A stretch of 64,000 nt of DNA from JACKEQ01 sp041389565. GTDB taxonomy: Bacteria; Myxococcota_A; UBA796; GCA-2862545. Each line of letters starts with the position of its first letter. The first letter of the stretch is position 1. A program made the position numbers and the translations under genes. The notes below the pieces were generated by a model. It saw only the letters and a program-made list of their open reading frames with translations. It searched no databases and was not told the DNA's origin. Positions 34,123-42,805 of this stretch are shown in pieces. The stretch lies in assembly GCA_041389565.1 (NCBI GenBank), contig JAWKRP010000003.1, positions 186,001 through 250,000 on the forward strand, read 5' to 3'.

Positions 34123-35719
34123 GGGCGTGATGATCGAGAGCCGTCACGCGGCACGCTTCGGGTTCCGGGCTGAGGGTCGCCACCCCGTGGTCGCCAGCAC
34201 AACCGCCTCCAACTCCTGCCAGCGGCCGCTCTTCGCGTGAGCGCGCAGGTGCAGCACCCCCTCCGCGTGCTCCTCCGTCCACACGACGCTCGCGCCCTTC
34301 ATCCGGAGGTTCACCACGCGGCGCACCGCGGACTCCACCGCTCCACTTCCGATCGGCAGCTTCGCCGCGCGGAAGCTCGCATAGCGAAGGCGCTCCCGGT
34401 TGCGGGCCCAGTACTCGGCCTCCGTCTCCATGTCCGAGTCCTTGCGGGTGCCGATGACCTTCACCACCGCTTCGATCTCCTCGATAGCGCCGGCCTTCAA
34501 GCGGCGCTTCTGCTCGTGGAGCCACTCCAACCGGAGGTCCTCGCCCCAGCGCGACTGCGTCTTCGAGAGCTCCGTCAGGCGTTCCACGACGTGGAAGTAG
34601 TCCACCACCTCCACGAACCGCTTCGGCTCGAGGCCGAGGTCCGTCCTGAGCTTCCCGGTGCGGTTCCAGATCCACTTCGCGCCGTCGCCCACGAACGTCA
34701 GCGACGCGGCCCGGTGCGCTCCCAGGCGCAGCAGGTGGTAGCGAAGGAGTTCGAACACTGCATCGGCGTCTCCCAGGGTCCCGTCGAGCACGGACGAGAT
34801 GGTGCGATCGCGGCGTCCCTCGTCGTCGATGACGTAGATCGTGAGCACCTTCGGCTCGCGCCACTCGGTCTCGAAGCGCTTGCGCCCTCCGGCCTTGGGA
34901 CGTCCCGCCACGCGCTTGCGGATGTTGACCCGGCCCCCGTCCACGGCGACCACCACGCGGCGACCCGCGAACGGACCGTCGGCGTCACCGCCCCCGACCT
35001 CGCGCATGGCCTTGCGACGGGCACGCAGGGCATCGTCGGTCACCAGGTACGTCAGGCGCAACGCCGCCTTATGGTCGATGACGACGCCGCCCTCTGCGAG
35101 CAGGTCCCGCGCGGAGTCCACGGAGTTGGCTTCGCACACCGCGCGGCTCACCATCAGACGCAGGGCGGGCGTGCTGCGTCCGACGATACCGAGCTGGTCG
35201 AGCACGGGGTACACCCCAGTCCCGTCCTTGCCGCGGGTCTCCAGCTTCGCTCCCCCTCGCGGGCGGCACGTCGCATACGCCGTCTCCACGTTCACGACCT
35301 GCCCGCCCAGCGTGCGCACCGGGGTCGAGCGTCTTCGCTCCAGGCGAACGTCGAGCCCGCGACGCGCCGCCATCTCACGGATGCGGGCGATCGCCTCTTT
35401 CTTACGGTCCTCTCGGTCGGAGACGCGCTGGAGTACCTGTCCTGTCAGCTGGGCTGCGAGCTCACGCGCCATCTGGACGAGCTCGCGCTCCGCCTTGGCG
35501 AACGCCTCGGGCGAACGGGCTTCTCCCATCTGCTCCACGACCTGGACGAGCCGCTCCCGGAACAGGAGAACGATGTCGTCCACGAGCTGGTCCATCCGCG
35601 CCATGCCGAGACCAGATCACGCCGGTTCGGGCTCCGCAACCCCCGGGATCGATTCCGATCGTTCCACCCCGGGATCCGGACATCAGCCCGCCATCACGCG
35701 GCTGTCGCGGATCGCGCCC
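34123..35719 (-). mobile_element. Insertion sequence of 1597 bp, ISKra4-like
   Basis: The element is bounded by imperfect terminal inverted repeats. The left end is GGGCGTGATGATCGAGAGCC and the inverted right end is GGGCGCGATCCGCGACAGCC, with 16 of the first 21 positions matching. It is flanked by the 9-bp duplication GGCGGCGAT. It carries one transposase gene on the minus strand. It sits inside a gamma-glutamyltransferase gene in the same orientation. The family name is based on transposase motifs and is less certain than the boundaries. Confidence 0.85.
34144..35604 (-). CDS. Transposase, ISKra4-like
   Basis: A 486-residue protein with a helical N-terminus (LVDDIVLLFRERLVQVVEQM) and a catalytic core: VVVAVDGGRVNIRKRV (first Asp), LTFVGDGAKWIWN (second Asp), VVDYFHVVERL, and IGSGAVESAVRRVVNLRMKG (Glu). 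This GDGAxWIW...DxxHxxE...GSGxxE order fits ISKra4-family (UPF0236-related) DDE transposases. The frame is complete and ends 20 bases inside the left end of the element, so the element may still be active. Confidence 0.85.
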   Translation of the reverse strand: MARMDQLVDDIVLLFRERLVQVVEQMGEARSPEAFAKAERELVQMARELAAQLTGQVLQRVSDREDRKKEAIARIREMAARRGLDVRLERRRSTPVRTLGGQVVNVETAYATCRPRGGAKLETRGKDGTGVYPVLDQLGIVGRSTPALRLMVSRAVCEANSVDSARDLLAEGGVVIDHKAALRLTYLVTDDALRARRKAMREVGGGDADGPFAGRRVVVAVDGGRVNIRKRVAGRPKAGGRKRFETEWREPKVLTIYVIDDEGRRDRTISSVLDGTLGDADAVFELLRYHLLRLGAHRAASLTFVGDGAKWIWNRTGKLRTDLGLEPKRFVEVVDYFHVVERLTELSKTQSRWGEDLRLEWLHEQKRRLKAGAIEEIEAVVKVIGTRKDSDMETEAEYWARNRERLRYASFRAAKLPIGSGAVESAVRRVVNLRMKGASVVWTEEHAEGVLHLRAHAKSGRWQELEAVVLATTGWRPSARNPKRAA

Positions 35720-35728
35720 GGCGGCGAT
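35720..35728. repeat. Target-site duplication, right copy
   Basis: GGCGGCGAT is identical to 34114-34122. Removing one copy plus the element rejoins the ggt frame as GPRIAAYAQATGG. Confidence 0.85.
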
Positions 35729-36331
35729 CCTGGGGCCGAGCTCGGTCGCGAACGCGGCTGCGCCCTGCTCGGCGAGGAGCGCGAGGGTGTCGCCGAGGTC
35801 GGGGTTGCGGAAGGTGCTGCCGGCCGCGGGCGTGTGCAGCCCGTCTCCGGGGCCCGGCACGGTGAACACGGCGCGCCAGCTCGGCGAGTCGGCGAGCTCG
35901 GGGAGGGCGCGTGCCCACGCGGCGGCCGTGATGGACCCGACCGTGAAGCCCTCCCGGGCGTACCCCACGGCGGGCTCGAGCAGGCGCGCCCACGGCATCC
36001 GGCCGAAGCGGGCATGGAGCGCACCCCACCCGGACACCTGGCCGGGCACGGTGACAGCAGGCCACCCGCGCGAGGGCATCGACCGGTGGCGCGCGCGGAG
36101 GTCCTCCACGGGAAGGCCCGCGGGGCTGGCCCCGTTGGCGGCGAGGCCCGCGATCGCCCCGTCGTGGTGGACCAGCGCGAACAGATCGCCGCCCAGGCCG
36201 TTGCTCGTGGGCTCGGTGACGGCCAGGCACGCGGCCATCGCGATGGCGGCGTCGACGGCCGTGCCCCCCTCGGCCAGCACGTCACGGCCGGCACGGGCGG
36301 CCTGGATCTCCGAGGTGGCGACGGCTCCCAT
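35720..36331 (-). pseudogene. Gamma-glutamyltransferase-like gene, 5' part severed by an insertion sequence
   Basis: The ATG at 36331 has AGGA seven bases upstream. The product starts MGAVATSEIQAARAGRDVLA and contains GGTAVDAAIAMAACLAVTEP, GLGGDLFALV, RSMPSRGWPAVTVPGQVSGW and FGRMPWARLLEPAVGYAREG, all standard blocks of the gamma-glutamyltransferase large subunit. At 35720 the frame runs into the insertion sequence. Translation would continue with about 80 foreign residues. Without the small subunit the product cannot be active. Confidence 0.88.
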
Positions 36332-36399
36332 GGCCGGATCCTACTTGGTTGGCGGACCGGGGGCCCCGATCCGGATAGTCGTCCCGTCCGGAGGTTGCC

Positions 36400-38172
36400 G
36401 TGATCGTCGCTCTCGTGTTGCTGGGCTGTTCGGGGGAGTCGACTCCCACTCCGGACCCCGTCCCGGATCCCGCGCCCGTCGCGCCTGCGCCCGACCCGAA
36501 GCGCGACTGGACCCTCGAGTTCAACAACGTGAAGATCGAGGACAGCATGCTCATGGCCACCGCCCCCACGTCCACGACGTGGGCGATGGTGGACGGGAAG
36601 CGCGCCGACATCGACTTCATGCGGATCTACACGCGCGGCGAAGACGGGTTCGGCGACCTGGTCGACGGTGCGGGCGCCCCCATCGACGACGTGTGCAACA
36701 ACCAGGACTTCGACGCCGTGCTCGAAGCGGCCGGCCACCCCTGGCTGGTGAGCCACTTCGAGTGCACGCCGGGCGAGATCTACCTCACCCGGCTGAAGAA
36801 GGATGCCGACGGCAAGCTGTCGCCCGACTTCAACAAGCGCGTCGACTTCTCGGCGGTGGGTGGGGTCTGGAACCCCTGTGCAGGCGTGGTCTCGCCGTGG
36901 GGAACCCACGTGGGGTCCGAGGAATACGAGCCGAATGCACGGGTGGTCCCCCAGCGCGGCGGCAAGGACACCTGGGACGCCCGCGCGTGGTTCGGGCAGG
37001 AGCGGTACCTGCCGGGTGGCGGTCCGCTGCAGCCCTACCTGTACGGCTGGACGCCCGAGGTCCGCATCCTCGATGCCGACGGGAACACCTCGGTCGTGAA
37101 GCACAAGGCGCCGGGCCGGTTCTCGCACGAAGTGGCGTACATCCTCCCCGACGAGCGCACGGTGTACCTGTCCGACGACGGGGGAGCCGAGGGCTTCTTC
37201 ATGTTCGTGGCCGACCGTCCGAAGGATCTGTCGTCCGGCTACCTGTACGCGGCCCGGTGGAAGCAGCGCACGGCGCAGCCCATCGAAGCCGAGATCTCCT
37301 GGATCAACCTCGGTCACGCCGACAATGCGTCGATCGACGCGCTGATCGGAGCGGGCGTCACGTTCGACGACCTGTTCGAGGTGGCGGAGCCCAACGGCTT
37401 CGTGTGTCCCGACGGGTTCCGGTTCACCCACACCGACTACGAGAAGGAGTGCCTGAAGCTCCGCGAGCCGAGCGAGAAGGTGCCCGATCCCGCCATGGCG
37501 GCCTCCCGTCTGGAGACCCGGCGGTACGCGGCGGTGCTCGCGGCCACCACGGAGTTCGAGAAGGGCGAGGGAGTCACGTTCGATCCCGCCACCGGGCGCG
37601 TGTTCATCTCGCTGTCGAAGGTCACCCGGCGCATGCTCGAGGAGCCCGGCGCGCCCGACGACCACATCAAGCTGCCCGAGAACGACTGTGGCGTGATCCT
37701 GGAGGGGAAGACCGACAAGGGCGTGGTCGACTCGAGCAAGAACCTGATCGGCTCGCTGCACGTCATCACGGGCTTCGAGCAGGTCGTCGCGGGCACGCCG
37801 CTCGACCAGCCGGATCCCCGCGGGAACACGTGCTTCGAGAACGGCATCGCGAACCCCGACAACATCACGTACCTGCCCGGCTACGACATCCTGATGGTGG
37901 GCGAGGACACGTCCGCGCACGCGGTGGCTTCGCTGTGGGCGATCGAGGATCGCAAGCACACCCTGAAGCGCGTGCTGGTCTCGCCCCCCCACGGCGAGAT
38001 CACGGGAATCCACTGGACCCCGAACCTGCAGGGCCACGGATACCTCACGGTGGCCGTGCAGCACCCGTGGAAGGCAGAGACCCTCGAGGACACCCAGCTG
38101 CCCGAGGGCATCACCGCCGAGCACCAGAAGTCCATCACGGGTATCCTGGGGCCATTCCCTGCCCTGGACTGA
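36400..38172 (+). CDS. PhoX-like phosphatase (DUF839), lipoprotein
   Basis: A 590-residue protein. MIVALVLLGCSGEST has a lipobox (LLGC) and a Pro-rich spacer. The body matches PhoX/DUF839 calcium-iron alkaline phosphatases: NPCAGVVSPWGTHVGSEEYE, GRFSHEVAYI, YLSDDGGAEGFFMFVAD, GVTFDPATGRVFISLS and NITYLPGYDILMVGEDTSAH. It should release phosphate from phosphoesters at the outer membrane or in the periplasm. The sulfatase gene starts one base after its stop. PhoX enzymes are usually induced by phosphate starvation; no Pho box was recognised. Confidence 0.82.
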   Translation: MIVALVLLGCSGESTPTPDPVPDPAPVAPAPDPKRDWTLEFNNVKIEDSMLMATAPTSTTWAMVDGKRADIDFMRIYTRGEDGFGDLVDGAGAPIDDVCNNQDFDAVLEAAGHPWLVSHFECTPGEIYLTRLKKDADGKLSPDFNKRVDFSAVGGVWNPCAGVVSPWGTHVGSEEYEPNARVVPQRGGKDTWDARAWFGQERYLPGGGPLQPYLYGWTPEVRILDADGNTSVVKHKAPGRFSHEVAYILPDERTVYLSDDGGAEGFFMFVADRPKDLSSGYLYAARWKQRTAQPIEAEISWINLGHADNASIDALIGAGVTFDDLFEVAEPNGFVCPDGFRFTHTDYEKECLKLREPSEKVPDPAMAASRLETRRYAAVLAATTEFEKGEGVTFDPATGRVFISLSKVTRRMLEEPGAPDDHIKLPENDCGVILEGKTDKGVVDSSKNLIGSLHVITGFEQVVAGTPLDQPDPRGNTCFENGIANPDNITYLPGYDILMVGEDTSAHAVASLWAIEDRKHTLKRVLVSPPHGEITGIHWTPNLQGHGYLTVAVQHPWKAETLEDTQLPEGITAEHQKSITGILGPFPALD

Positions 38173-38173
38173 C

Positions 38174-39613
38174 ATGCTCCCTCTGCTGCTGGCCTGCACT
38201 GGCGCGGTTCCCGACACCGCGGTGCTCCCCGAGACGGGAGACACGGGCACGGTCCCCACGCCGCCCCCGCCTCCGCCAGCGGCTCCGCCGCCCAACCTGC
38301 TCGTGATCATCGCAGACGACGTGGGCATCACGTCGCTCGACGGGTTCGGCCGCCCGGGCGACGCTTTCCCCGTCACGCCCGCGATCGACTCGCTCGTGGC
38401 GCGTGGCGTGCGGTTCCCGAACGCGTACGCGAACCCGGTGTGCACCCCCACGCGGTTCACGGCGCTCACCGGCCGATACGTCCGTCGCCGCGGGGTCGGC
38501 CGCCCGATCTTCCGCAACGAGGACTTCGAGACCTCCCTCGACGAGGTGTCGCTCGCCCAGGTCCTCGAAGCGCGCGGCTACACCAGCCTGGCGCTCGGAA
38601 AGTGGCACCTGTCGAGCGACGAGTCCGAGACGAACTACGCCCATCCGCTGCTGTTCGGCTTCGAGCACCACGGCTTCATCCAGCGGCTCGACTACTGGGA
38701 CTGGCTGCGCAACGACGTGGGCGAGCTCTCGATCGACCCGCGCTACCAGGCCACCGCGCTCGCCGACGACACCATCCACTACGCCAACACCACGCCGGGC
38801 CCGTGGCTCATCTGGGCGGGCTTCCTGTCGGCCCACGACCCCATCCACGTGCCGCCGGCCGAGCTGAACGTGCGCGGCGTCACGAACGCGTCGCCGGAGC
38901 TCGAGAAGTACTTCGCGATGATCGAGGCGATGGACCTCGAGATCGGCCGCATGCTCACCTCGATCGACCCCGACGTGCTCGACGACACGATCATCGTGTT
39001 CCTCGGTGACAACGGCACGATCGCGGAGTTCGTGCCGACCGACTGGGTCCCGCAGCGCGGCAAGGGCTCCACGTACGAAGGCGGCGTGAACGTGCCGCTC
39101 GTGGTGGCGGGTCCGGGCATCGCGGAAGGCGTGGACAGCGAGGTGCTCGTGCACACCGCCGATCTGTTCCCGACCCTCATCGAGCTCGCCGGGATCGACC
39201 TCGACGCGTTCAGCGTCACGACCGTGGGGCACTGGGACGAGGTGGCGGACGGCGCGGAGGCCCCATGGCTCGACGGCTGGGACCGCCCGGGCGAGCCCAT
39301 CGTGGTGGACGGCGCGAGCTTCGCGCCCTCCCTCGTCGACCCCGAGGCCCCGGGGCGACGCCGGTACATCTACACGGAGCGGTTCTGGCCGAAGGGGCCG
39401 CCGCCCTATCCGAACGACATCGTGGCGCTGCGGGACGAGCGCTTCAAGCTGATGGACGACCGGGGCGTGACGCTGTTCTTCGACCTCGAGGGCCGCGCCG
39501 ACGACGGGCCCGATCTCCTCACCGAGCCGCTGTCGGCGGAGGCCAGCGAGGCCTACGACCGCCTCACCGCCGTCATGAGCGCCCACTCCACCACGCTCGT
39601 CTACGAGCCGTGA
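38174..39613 (+). CDS. Sulfatase (alkaline phosphatase superfamily), lipoprotein
   Basis: A 479-residue protein with MLPLLLACTGAV (lipobox) and a Thr/Pro spacer (TGDTGTVPTPPPPPPAAP). LLVIIADDVGITSLDG gives the first metal Asp pair. VCTPTRFTALTGRY is the sulfatase signature C-x-P-x-R with C90 as the formylglycine site, using Thr where Ser is common. LALGKWHLSS and FLGDNGT are further active-site blocks. A maturase would be needed for formylglycine; none is obvious here, although radical SAM genes lie 2 kb downstream. Exported; sulfate ester substrate unknown. Its stop overlaps the MBL-fold gene start (GTGA). Confidence 0.88.
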   Translation: MLPLLLACTGAVPDTAVLPETGDTGTVPTPPPPPPAAPPPNLLVIIADDVGITSLDGFGRPGDAFPVTPAIDSLVARGVRFPNAYANPVCTPTRFTALTGRYVRRRGVGRPIFRNEDFETSLDEVSLAQVLEARGYTSLALGKWHLSSDESETNYAHPLLFGFEHHGFIQRLDYWDWLRNDVGELSIDPRYQATALADDTIHYANTTPGPWLIWAGFLSAHDPIHVPPAELNVRGVTNASPELEKYFAMIEAMDLEIGRMLTSIDPDVLDDTIIVFLGDNGTIAEFVPTDWVPQRGKGSTYEGGVNVPLVVAGPGIAEGVDSEVLVHTADLFPTLIELAGIDLDAFSVTTVGHWDEVADGAEAPWLDGWDRPGEPIVVDGASFAPSLVDPEAPGRRRYIYTERFWPKGPPPYPNDIVALRDERFKLMDDRGVTLFFDLEGRADDGPDLLTEPLSAEASEAYDRLTAVMSAHSTTLVYEP

Positions 39614-40986
39614 AGCTGGGCTTCCTCGGCCACGCGAGCTGGTTCCTGGAGAGCGGAGGGCTGCGGCTCGTCACCGATCCGGTGCTGTCCGAGGCCTACC
39701 ACGACGGCGTGTTCGAGGTGTTCCCGCGCCGAACGGTCGATGTGGACGGGCTGGATCCGAACGTCATCGTCGTCACGCACCGCCACCCCGACCACTTCGA
39801 CGTGCCCACGCTGCACCTGCTCGGCCAGCGCTTCCCGCACGCGCACGTGCTCACGTCCGACCCGCTCGTGGTGGAGGTGTGCGAGGCGTTCGGGTTCCGC
39901 GAGGTCTCCCTCGTCGACGAGCGCACCGTCGTCGCGCTGCCCGGTGGGGTGCGGATGTACACGACTCCGTCGCTGTGCCGGGTGGTGGAGTGGGGCGTGC
40001 TGTTCGCGGGGCCCGGCGGAACCGTGTGGAACCTCGTCGACAGCGCGGTGCGCAGCCCGGACGACGTGCGCGCGATGCTCGCCGGAGCGGCCGGAGCCCT
40101 GGGCCTCCCGGAGCTCGCGGAGGGCCCGGACGTCGCGCTCGTGCGCTGGTGTCCGCTGCGCCAGGCCGATGGCGCGACCTCTGGAACGCTCGGCTTCCCG
40201 TGGGAGGAGTACGCCCAGGAGGTCCGGAACGCGGCCGCCACGGGGGCACGCACGCTGATCCCCGGGTCCTGTGGCGACCGGTACACGGGCAGCTCCGCCT
40301 GGCAGAACCGGTCGGTGTACCCGGTCACGGAGTCCCGGTTCCTCGCCGACCTCGCCGTGCTCGCGCCCCGTGCGGAGCGCTTCCCTCCGCGGGTGGGCGC
40401 GTCGTGGCGCCTGGTGGACGGGCGCTTCCACGAGGAGGCCCCGCTCCCGTGGGTCACGGTGCACGCATCCCCGGACGACCGGATCTTCGCGCCGTTCGTG
40501 CTGCCCGACATCGTCGACCCCGCTCCGCCCGGCTTCGACGAGGAACGTGCGCTCGCCACGGTCGCCGTGTGGTGCGGAGACGTGCTCGCCCCCGCGCTCC
40601 AGGTGTGGGCGGCGAGCTGCTCGCCCGACCGCGATCTGAGCCTCGTCGTCGAGCTCGTGTTTCCATCCCGGACGGTCGCGCTGACCTTCCGGGCGGGTCC
40701 CGGAGGGGCGAGGGTGGACGTGGGGGCCGACCCGGACCACGACGGCCTGGAGCGGGTGGCCGGGAGTGTGCTGCTGGACGTGATCGAGGCCCGCAGCCAC
40801 TGGGGTCGGGCGCTGCTCGGGGGCTGGATGCGGTCGGTGCGGCGCGGGTACCGGATGCTCGCGGACGGATCGATGCAGCGCCTCGATCTCCCGGCGTTCG
40901 TCCTGTACCTCGGCTGCTCGTACGCCGAGAGCACCGAGCGCTGGACCCGTGCGGAGGTCGAGCGGCTCCTGGGGCGGCCGTCGTGA
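39610..40986 (+). CDS. MBL-fold metal-dependent hydrolase with extra C-terminal region
   Basis: A 458-residue protein beginning LGFLGHASWFLESGGLRLVTD and containing VVTHRHPDHFD, the H-x-H-x-D-H motif of metallo-beta-lactamase folds. The arrangement is closest to UlaG/CMP-Neu5Ac hydroxylase-like members. After about residue 300 there is an unrecognised region (VHASPDDRIFAPFVLP ... FVLYLGCSYAESTERW). No signal peptide, so cytoplasmic. GTG start overlapping the sulfatase stop, making a PhoX-sulfatase-MBL operon. Confidence 0.75.
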   Translation: MKLGFLGHASWFLESGGLRLVTDPVLSEAYHDGVFEVFPRRTVDVDGLDPNVIVVTHRHPDHFDVPTLHLLGQRFPHAHVLTSDPLVVEVCEAFGFREVSLVDERTVVALPGGVRMYTTPSLCRVVEWGVLFAGPGGTVWNLVDSAVRSPDDVRAMLAGAAGALGLPELAEGPDVALVRWCPLRQADGATSGTLGFPWEEYAQEVRNAAATGARTLIPGSCGDRYTGSSAWQNRSVYPVTESRFLADLAVLAPRAERFPPRVGASWRLVDGRFHEEAPLPWVTVHASPDDRIFAPFVLPDIVDPAPPGFDEERALATVAVWCGDVLAPALQVWAASCSPDRDLSLVVELVFPSRTVALTFRAGPGGARVDVGADPDHDGLERVAGSVLLDVIEARSHWGRALLGGWMRSVRRGYRMLADGSMQRLDLPAFVLYLGCSYAESTERWTRAEVERLLGRPS

Positions 40987-41096
40987 AGGGTCCGCATGGA
41001 AACAACGACGGGCGCGGGCGTTTTCACTGGCAACGCTCTGTCATCGCGCGTGCGCGTTCGATGTCCGATGGTAGATTCGTGAACGAGGAGGCACAC

Positions 41097-41309
41097 GTGG
41101 ACGCACAGCTCCTGGCGCAGATCCAGCGAGAGCTTCGGTCCTTCGAGGATCGCCAGCTCTGGGCCCTCTTCGAGCTCGCGCTGATCGAGCTCCGGTCCCG
41201 CGGCCTCCTCGAGCCCGGCGACTCCGAGGAGCCCGTCGGGGCTCCTGCAGATCGTGCTCCGCTCGGTCCCGACGCCGGGAATCGTGGCGACGAGAGCGAC
41301 GACGGGTAG
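41097..41309 (+). CDS. Small acidic protein (70 residues) upstream of the GPCLD-repeat gene
   Basis: GTG at 41097 lies five bases after a perfect AGGAGG, better than an upstream ATG at 41061. The product starts MDAQLLAQIQRELRSFEDRQ, is helical up to about residue 35 (ELALIELRSRGLLEP) and then becomes an acidic Pro/Gly/Asp tail. No cysteine, signal or membrane segment. It is 21 bases before the repeat protein and could be part of the same transcript. Function unknown; possibly a partner of the peptide-modification locus. Confidence 0.55.
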   Translation: MDAQLLAQIQRELRSFEDRQLWALFELALIELRSRGLLEPGDSEEPVGAPADRAPLGPDAGNRGDESDDG

Positions 41310-41330
41310 ACTGGCGGCGGAGATCGCCTC

Positions 41331-41696
41331 ATGCCCCCGTCCCGGCTCGCCGAGCTCACTCCTTCGATCCTCGTCGCTCTCGGGCTCGCCGCGTGCAAGG
41401 ACGGTCCCGTCGGTCCGTGTCTCGACGTTGCGATCGACACCGACACCGACACCGACACCGATACGGACATCGGTCCGTGCCTCGACATCGCCCTCCCGAC
41501 CGGGGACTCCGGCGTCGGTCCGTGTCTCGACATCGCGCTCGAGACCGGCGACACCGGAACGGACACGGGGTCCACCGACACCGGGGCCACCGGATCGGCT
41601 CCGACCCCGTCCTCCCTGCGGAGGTCCCTGCTGCAGCAGCTCGCCGACCAGGGCGTGCTGGCCCCCGACACCGTCCGTCGGCTGCTGGGGCGGTGA
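41331..41696 (+). CDS. Candidate RiPP-type precursor/lipoprotein with three GPCLD(I/V)A repeats
   Basis: A 121-residue protein. LTPSILVALGLAACKDGP carries a lipoprotein-type signal (LAAC). Three repeats follow: VGPCLDVAIDTD, IGPCLDIALPTG and VGPCLDIALETG, separated by DT-rich spacers, then a Thr/Gly/Ser linker and a helical tail (SLRRSLLQQLADQGVLAPD). Its TGA overlaps the ATG of the radical SAM/SPASM gene (TGATG), so the two are translationally coupled. Repeated Cys-Leu-Asp cores next to a SPASM enzyme fit a multi-core modified peptide. The alternative is an ordinary lipoprotein. Confidence 0.65.
   Translation: MPPSRLAELTPSILVALGLAACKDGPVGPCLDVAIDTDTDTDTDTDIGPCLDIALPTGDSGVGPCLDIALETGDTGTDTGSTDTGATGSAPTPSSLRRSLLQQLADQGVLAPDTVRRLLGR
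41432..41470 (+). repeat. GACACC microsatellite in the GPCLD-repeat gene
   Basis: Tandem GACACC hexamers encode the Asp-Thr run between the first and second GPCLD repeats. It is the same kind of tract as at 21846-21970. Confidence 0.65.
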
Positions 41697-42805
41697 TGCC
41701 GGCGCACCACATCCCACGGCTCGACTTCGAGCTGACGCCGGCCTGCGACCACAAGTGCGGCCACTGCTACAACGTGTGGGGCGCGGATCCTGGCGACCCG
41801 CAGGGCTCGTTCGAGCTCCAGCCCCAGCTCCCGACGCCCGAGCTCATGGCGCTGATGACGAAGGCCGTCGAGCAGACGCAGTGCGAGCACCTCACGCTCA
41901 CGGGCGGGGAGCCCCTGCTCCGGAAGGACGCCCTGCAGCTCGTGAAGCACGCGACGTCCCTCGTTCCGAGCGTGCAGATCATCACGAACGGCAGCCACGT
42001 GCCCGAGAGCACCGCGCGGTTCCTGGCCGACTGTGGCGTGCGGTCCGTGCAGCTCACGCTCCTGGCCGGCACGCGGGCCCTCCACGACGAGCTGAAAGGG
42101 GCGGTGTGCTTCGACGACACCTGTCGCGCCGCGCTGAACCTCGCGGACGCCGGCGTGCCCACGCAGTGCTGCTTCGTCGCGATGGACGCCAACCGCGGCG
42201 AGCTCGAGCGCGTGATGGAGCTGTGCCTCGTGCTCGGCATCCGCCAGCTCGTCTACAACCGGATGAGCCCGACCGGCGGCGCGATCCACCACATCGCGCG
42301 GCTCATGCCGACCCCCGAGCAGCTCGACGAAGACCTCGACACGCTCGAGCGCGTGGGGCGGGCGTACGGCATCGCGGCCGCCACGGCCATGCCCATCCCG
42401 CCGTGCCTCGTGCGCACCGAGCGCTACCCCTGGGTGCAGCTCGGGTTCTGCAGCACCGGCACCGAGAGCCCGAACATCGTGGTCGACGGGGCGGCGAACG
42501 TGCGGTCGTGCAACCTCGCGGGCGGCGTGCTCGGGAACCTCGTCGAGCAGGACTGGGAGGAGATCCACGCGAACCCCTACCAGGCGGAGTTCAAGCGGAA
42601 CCTGCCCGAGATGTGCCGCGAGTGTGCGTACGCCACGTCGTGTCAGGGCGGCTGCAAGGAGTCGGCGTTCGCGACCTTCGGCGACCACACGCACCCCGAG
42701 CCGCTGGTGTGGCTCGCGATGGACCCGGAACGACGGGACCGCTTGCGGGCTCGCGTGCCTCAGAAGCCCGGTCCGACGGGTCGGTCGGGGCCCCGGGATG
42801 CGTGA
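41696..42805 (+). CDS. Radical SAM/SPASM enzyme, probable peptide maturase
   Basis: A 369-residue protein. The radical SAM cluster C17-x3-C21-x2-C24 (ACDHKCGHCYNVWG) is followed by HLTLTGGEPLL (SAM contact GGEP at 70-73). A SPASM domain with two auxiliary clusters is indicated by LGFCSTGTESPNIVVDG, VRSCNLAGGVLGNL and MCRECAYATSCQGGC. SPASM enzymes modify peptides (thioether, cyclophane or C-C links) or act as sulfatase maturases. Its start is coupled to the GPCLD-repeat gene and its end overlaps the B12-radical SAM gene by eight bases. A sulfatase lies upstream, so maturase activity cannot be excluded. Cytoplasmic. Confidence 0.85.
   Translation: MPAHHIPRLDFELTPACDHKCGHCYNVWGADPGDPQGSFELQPQLPTPELMALMTKAVEQTQCEHLTLTGGEPLLRKDALQLVKHATSLVPSVQIITNGSHVPESTARFLADCGVRSVQLTLLAGTRALHDELKGAVCFDDTCRAALNLADAGVPTQCCFVAMDANRGELERVMELCLVLGIRQLVYNRMSPTGGAIHHIARLMPTPEQLDEDLDTLERVGRAYGIAAATAMPIPPCLVRTERYPWVQLGFCSTGTESPNIVVDGAANVRSCNLAGGVLGNLVEQDWEEIHANPYQAEFKRNLPEMCRECAYATSCQGGCKESAFATFGDHTHPEPLVWLAMDPERRDRLRARVPQKPGPTGRSGPRDA

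Noticed and set aside
41331..41696. Calling the GPCLD protein only a generic lipoprotein
   Set aside because: The lipobox is real, but three exact GPCLD repeats and coupling to a SPASM gene need another explanation, so it was kept as a candidate precursor with the lipoprotein option stated.
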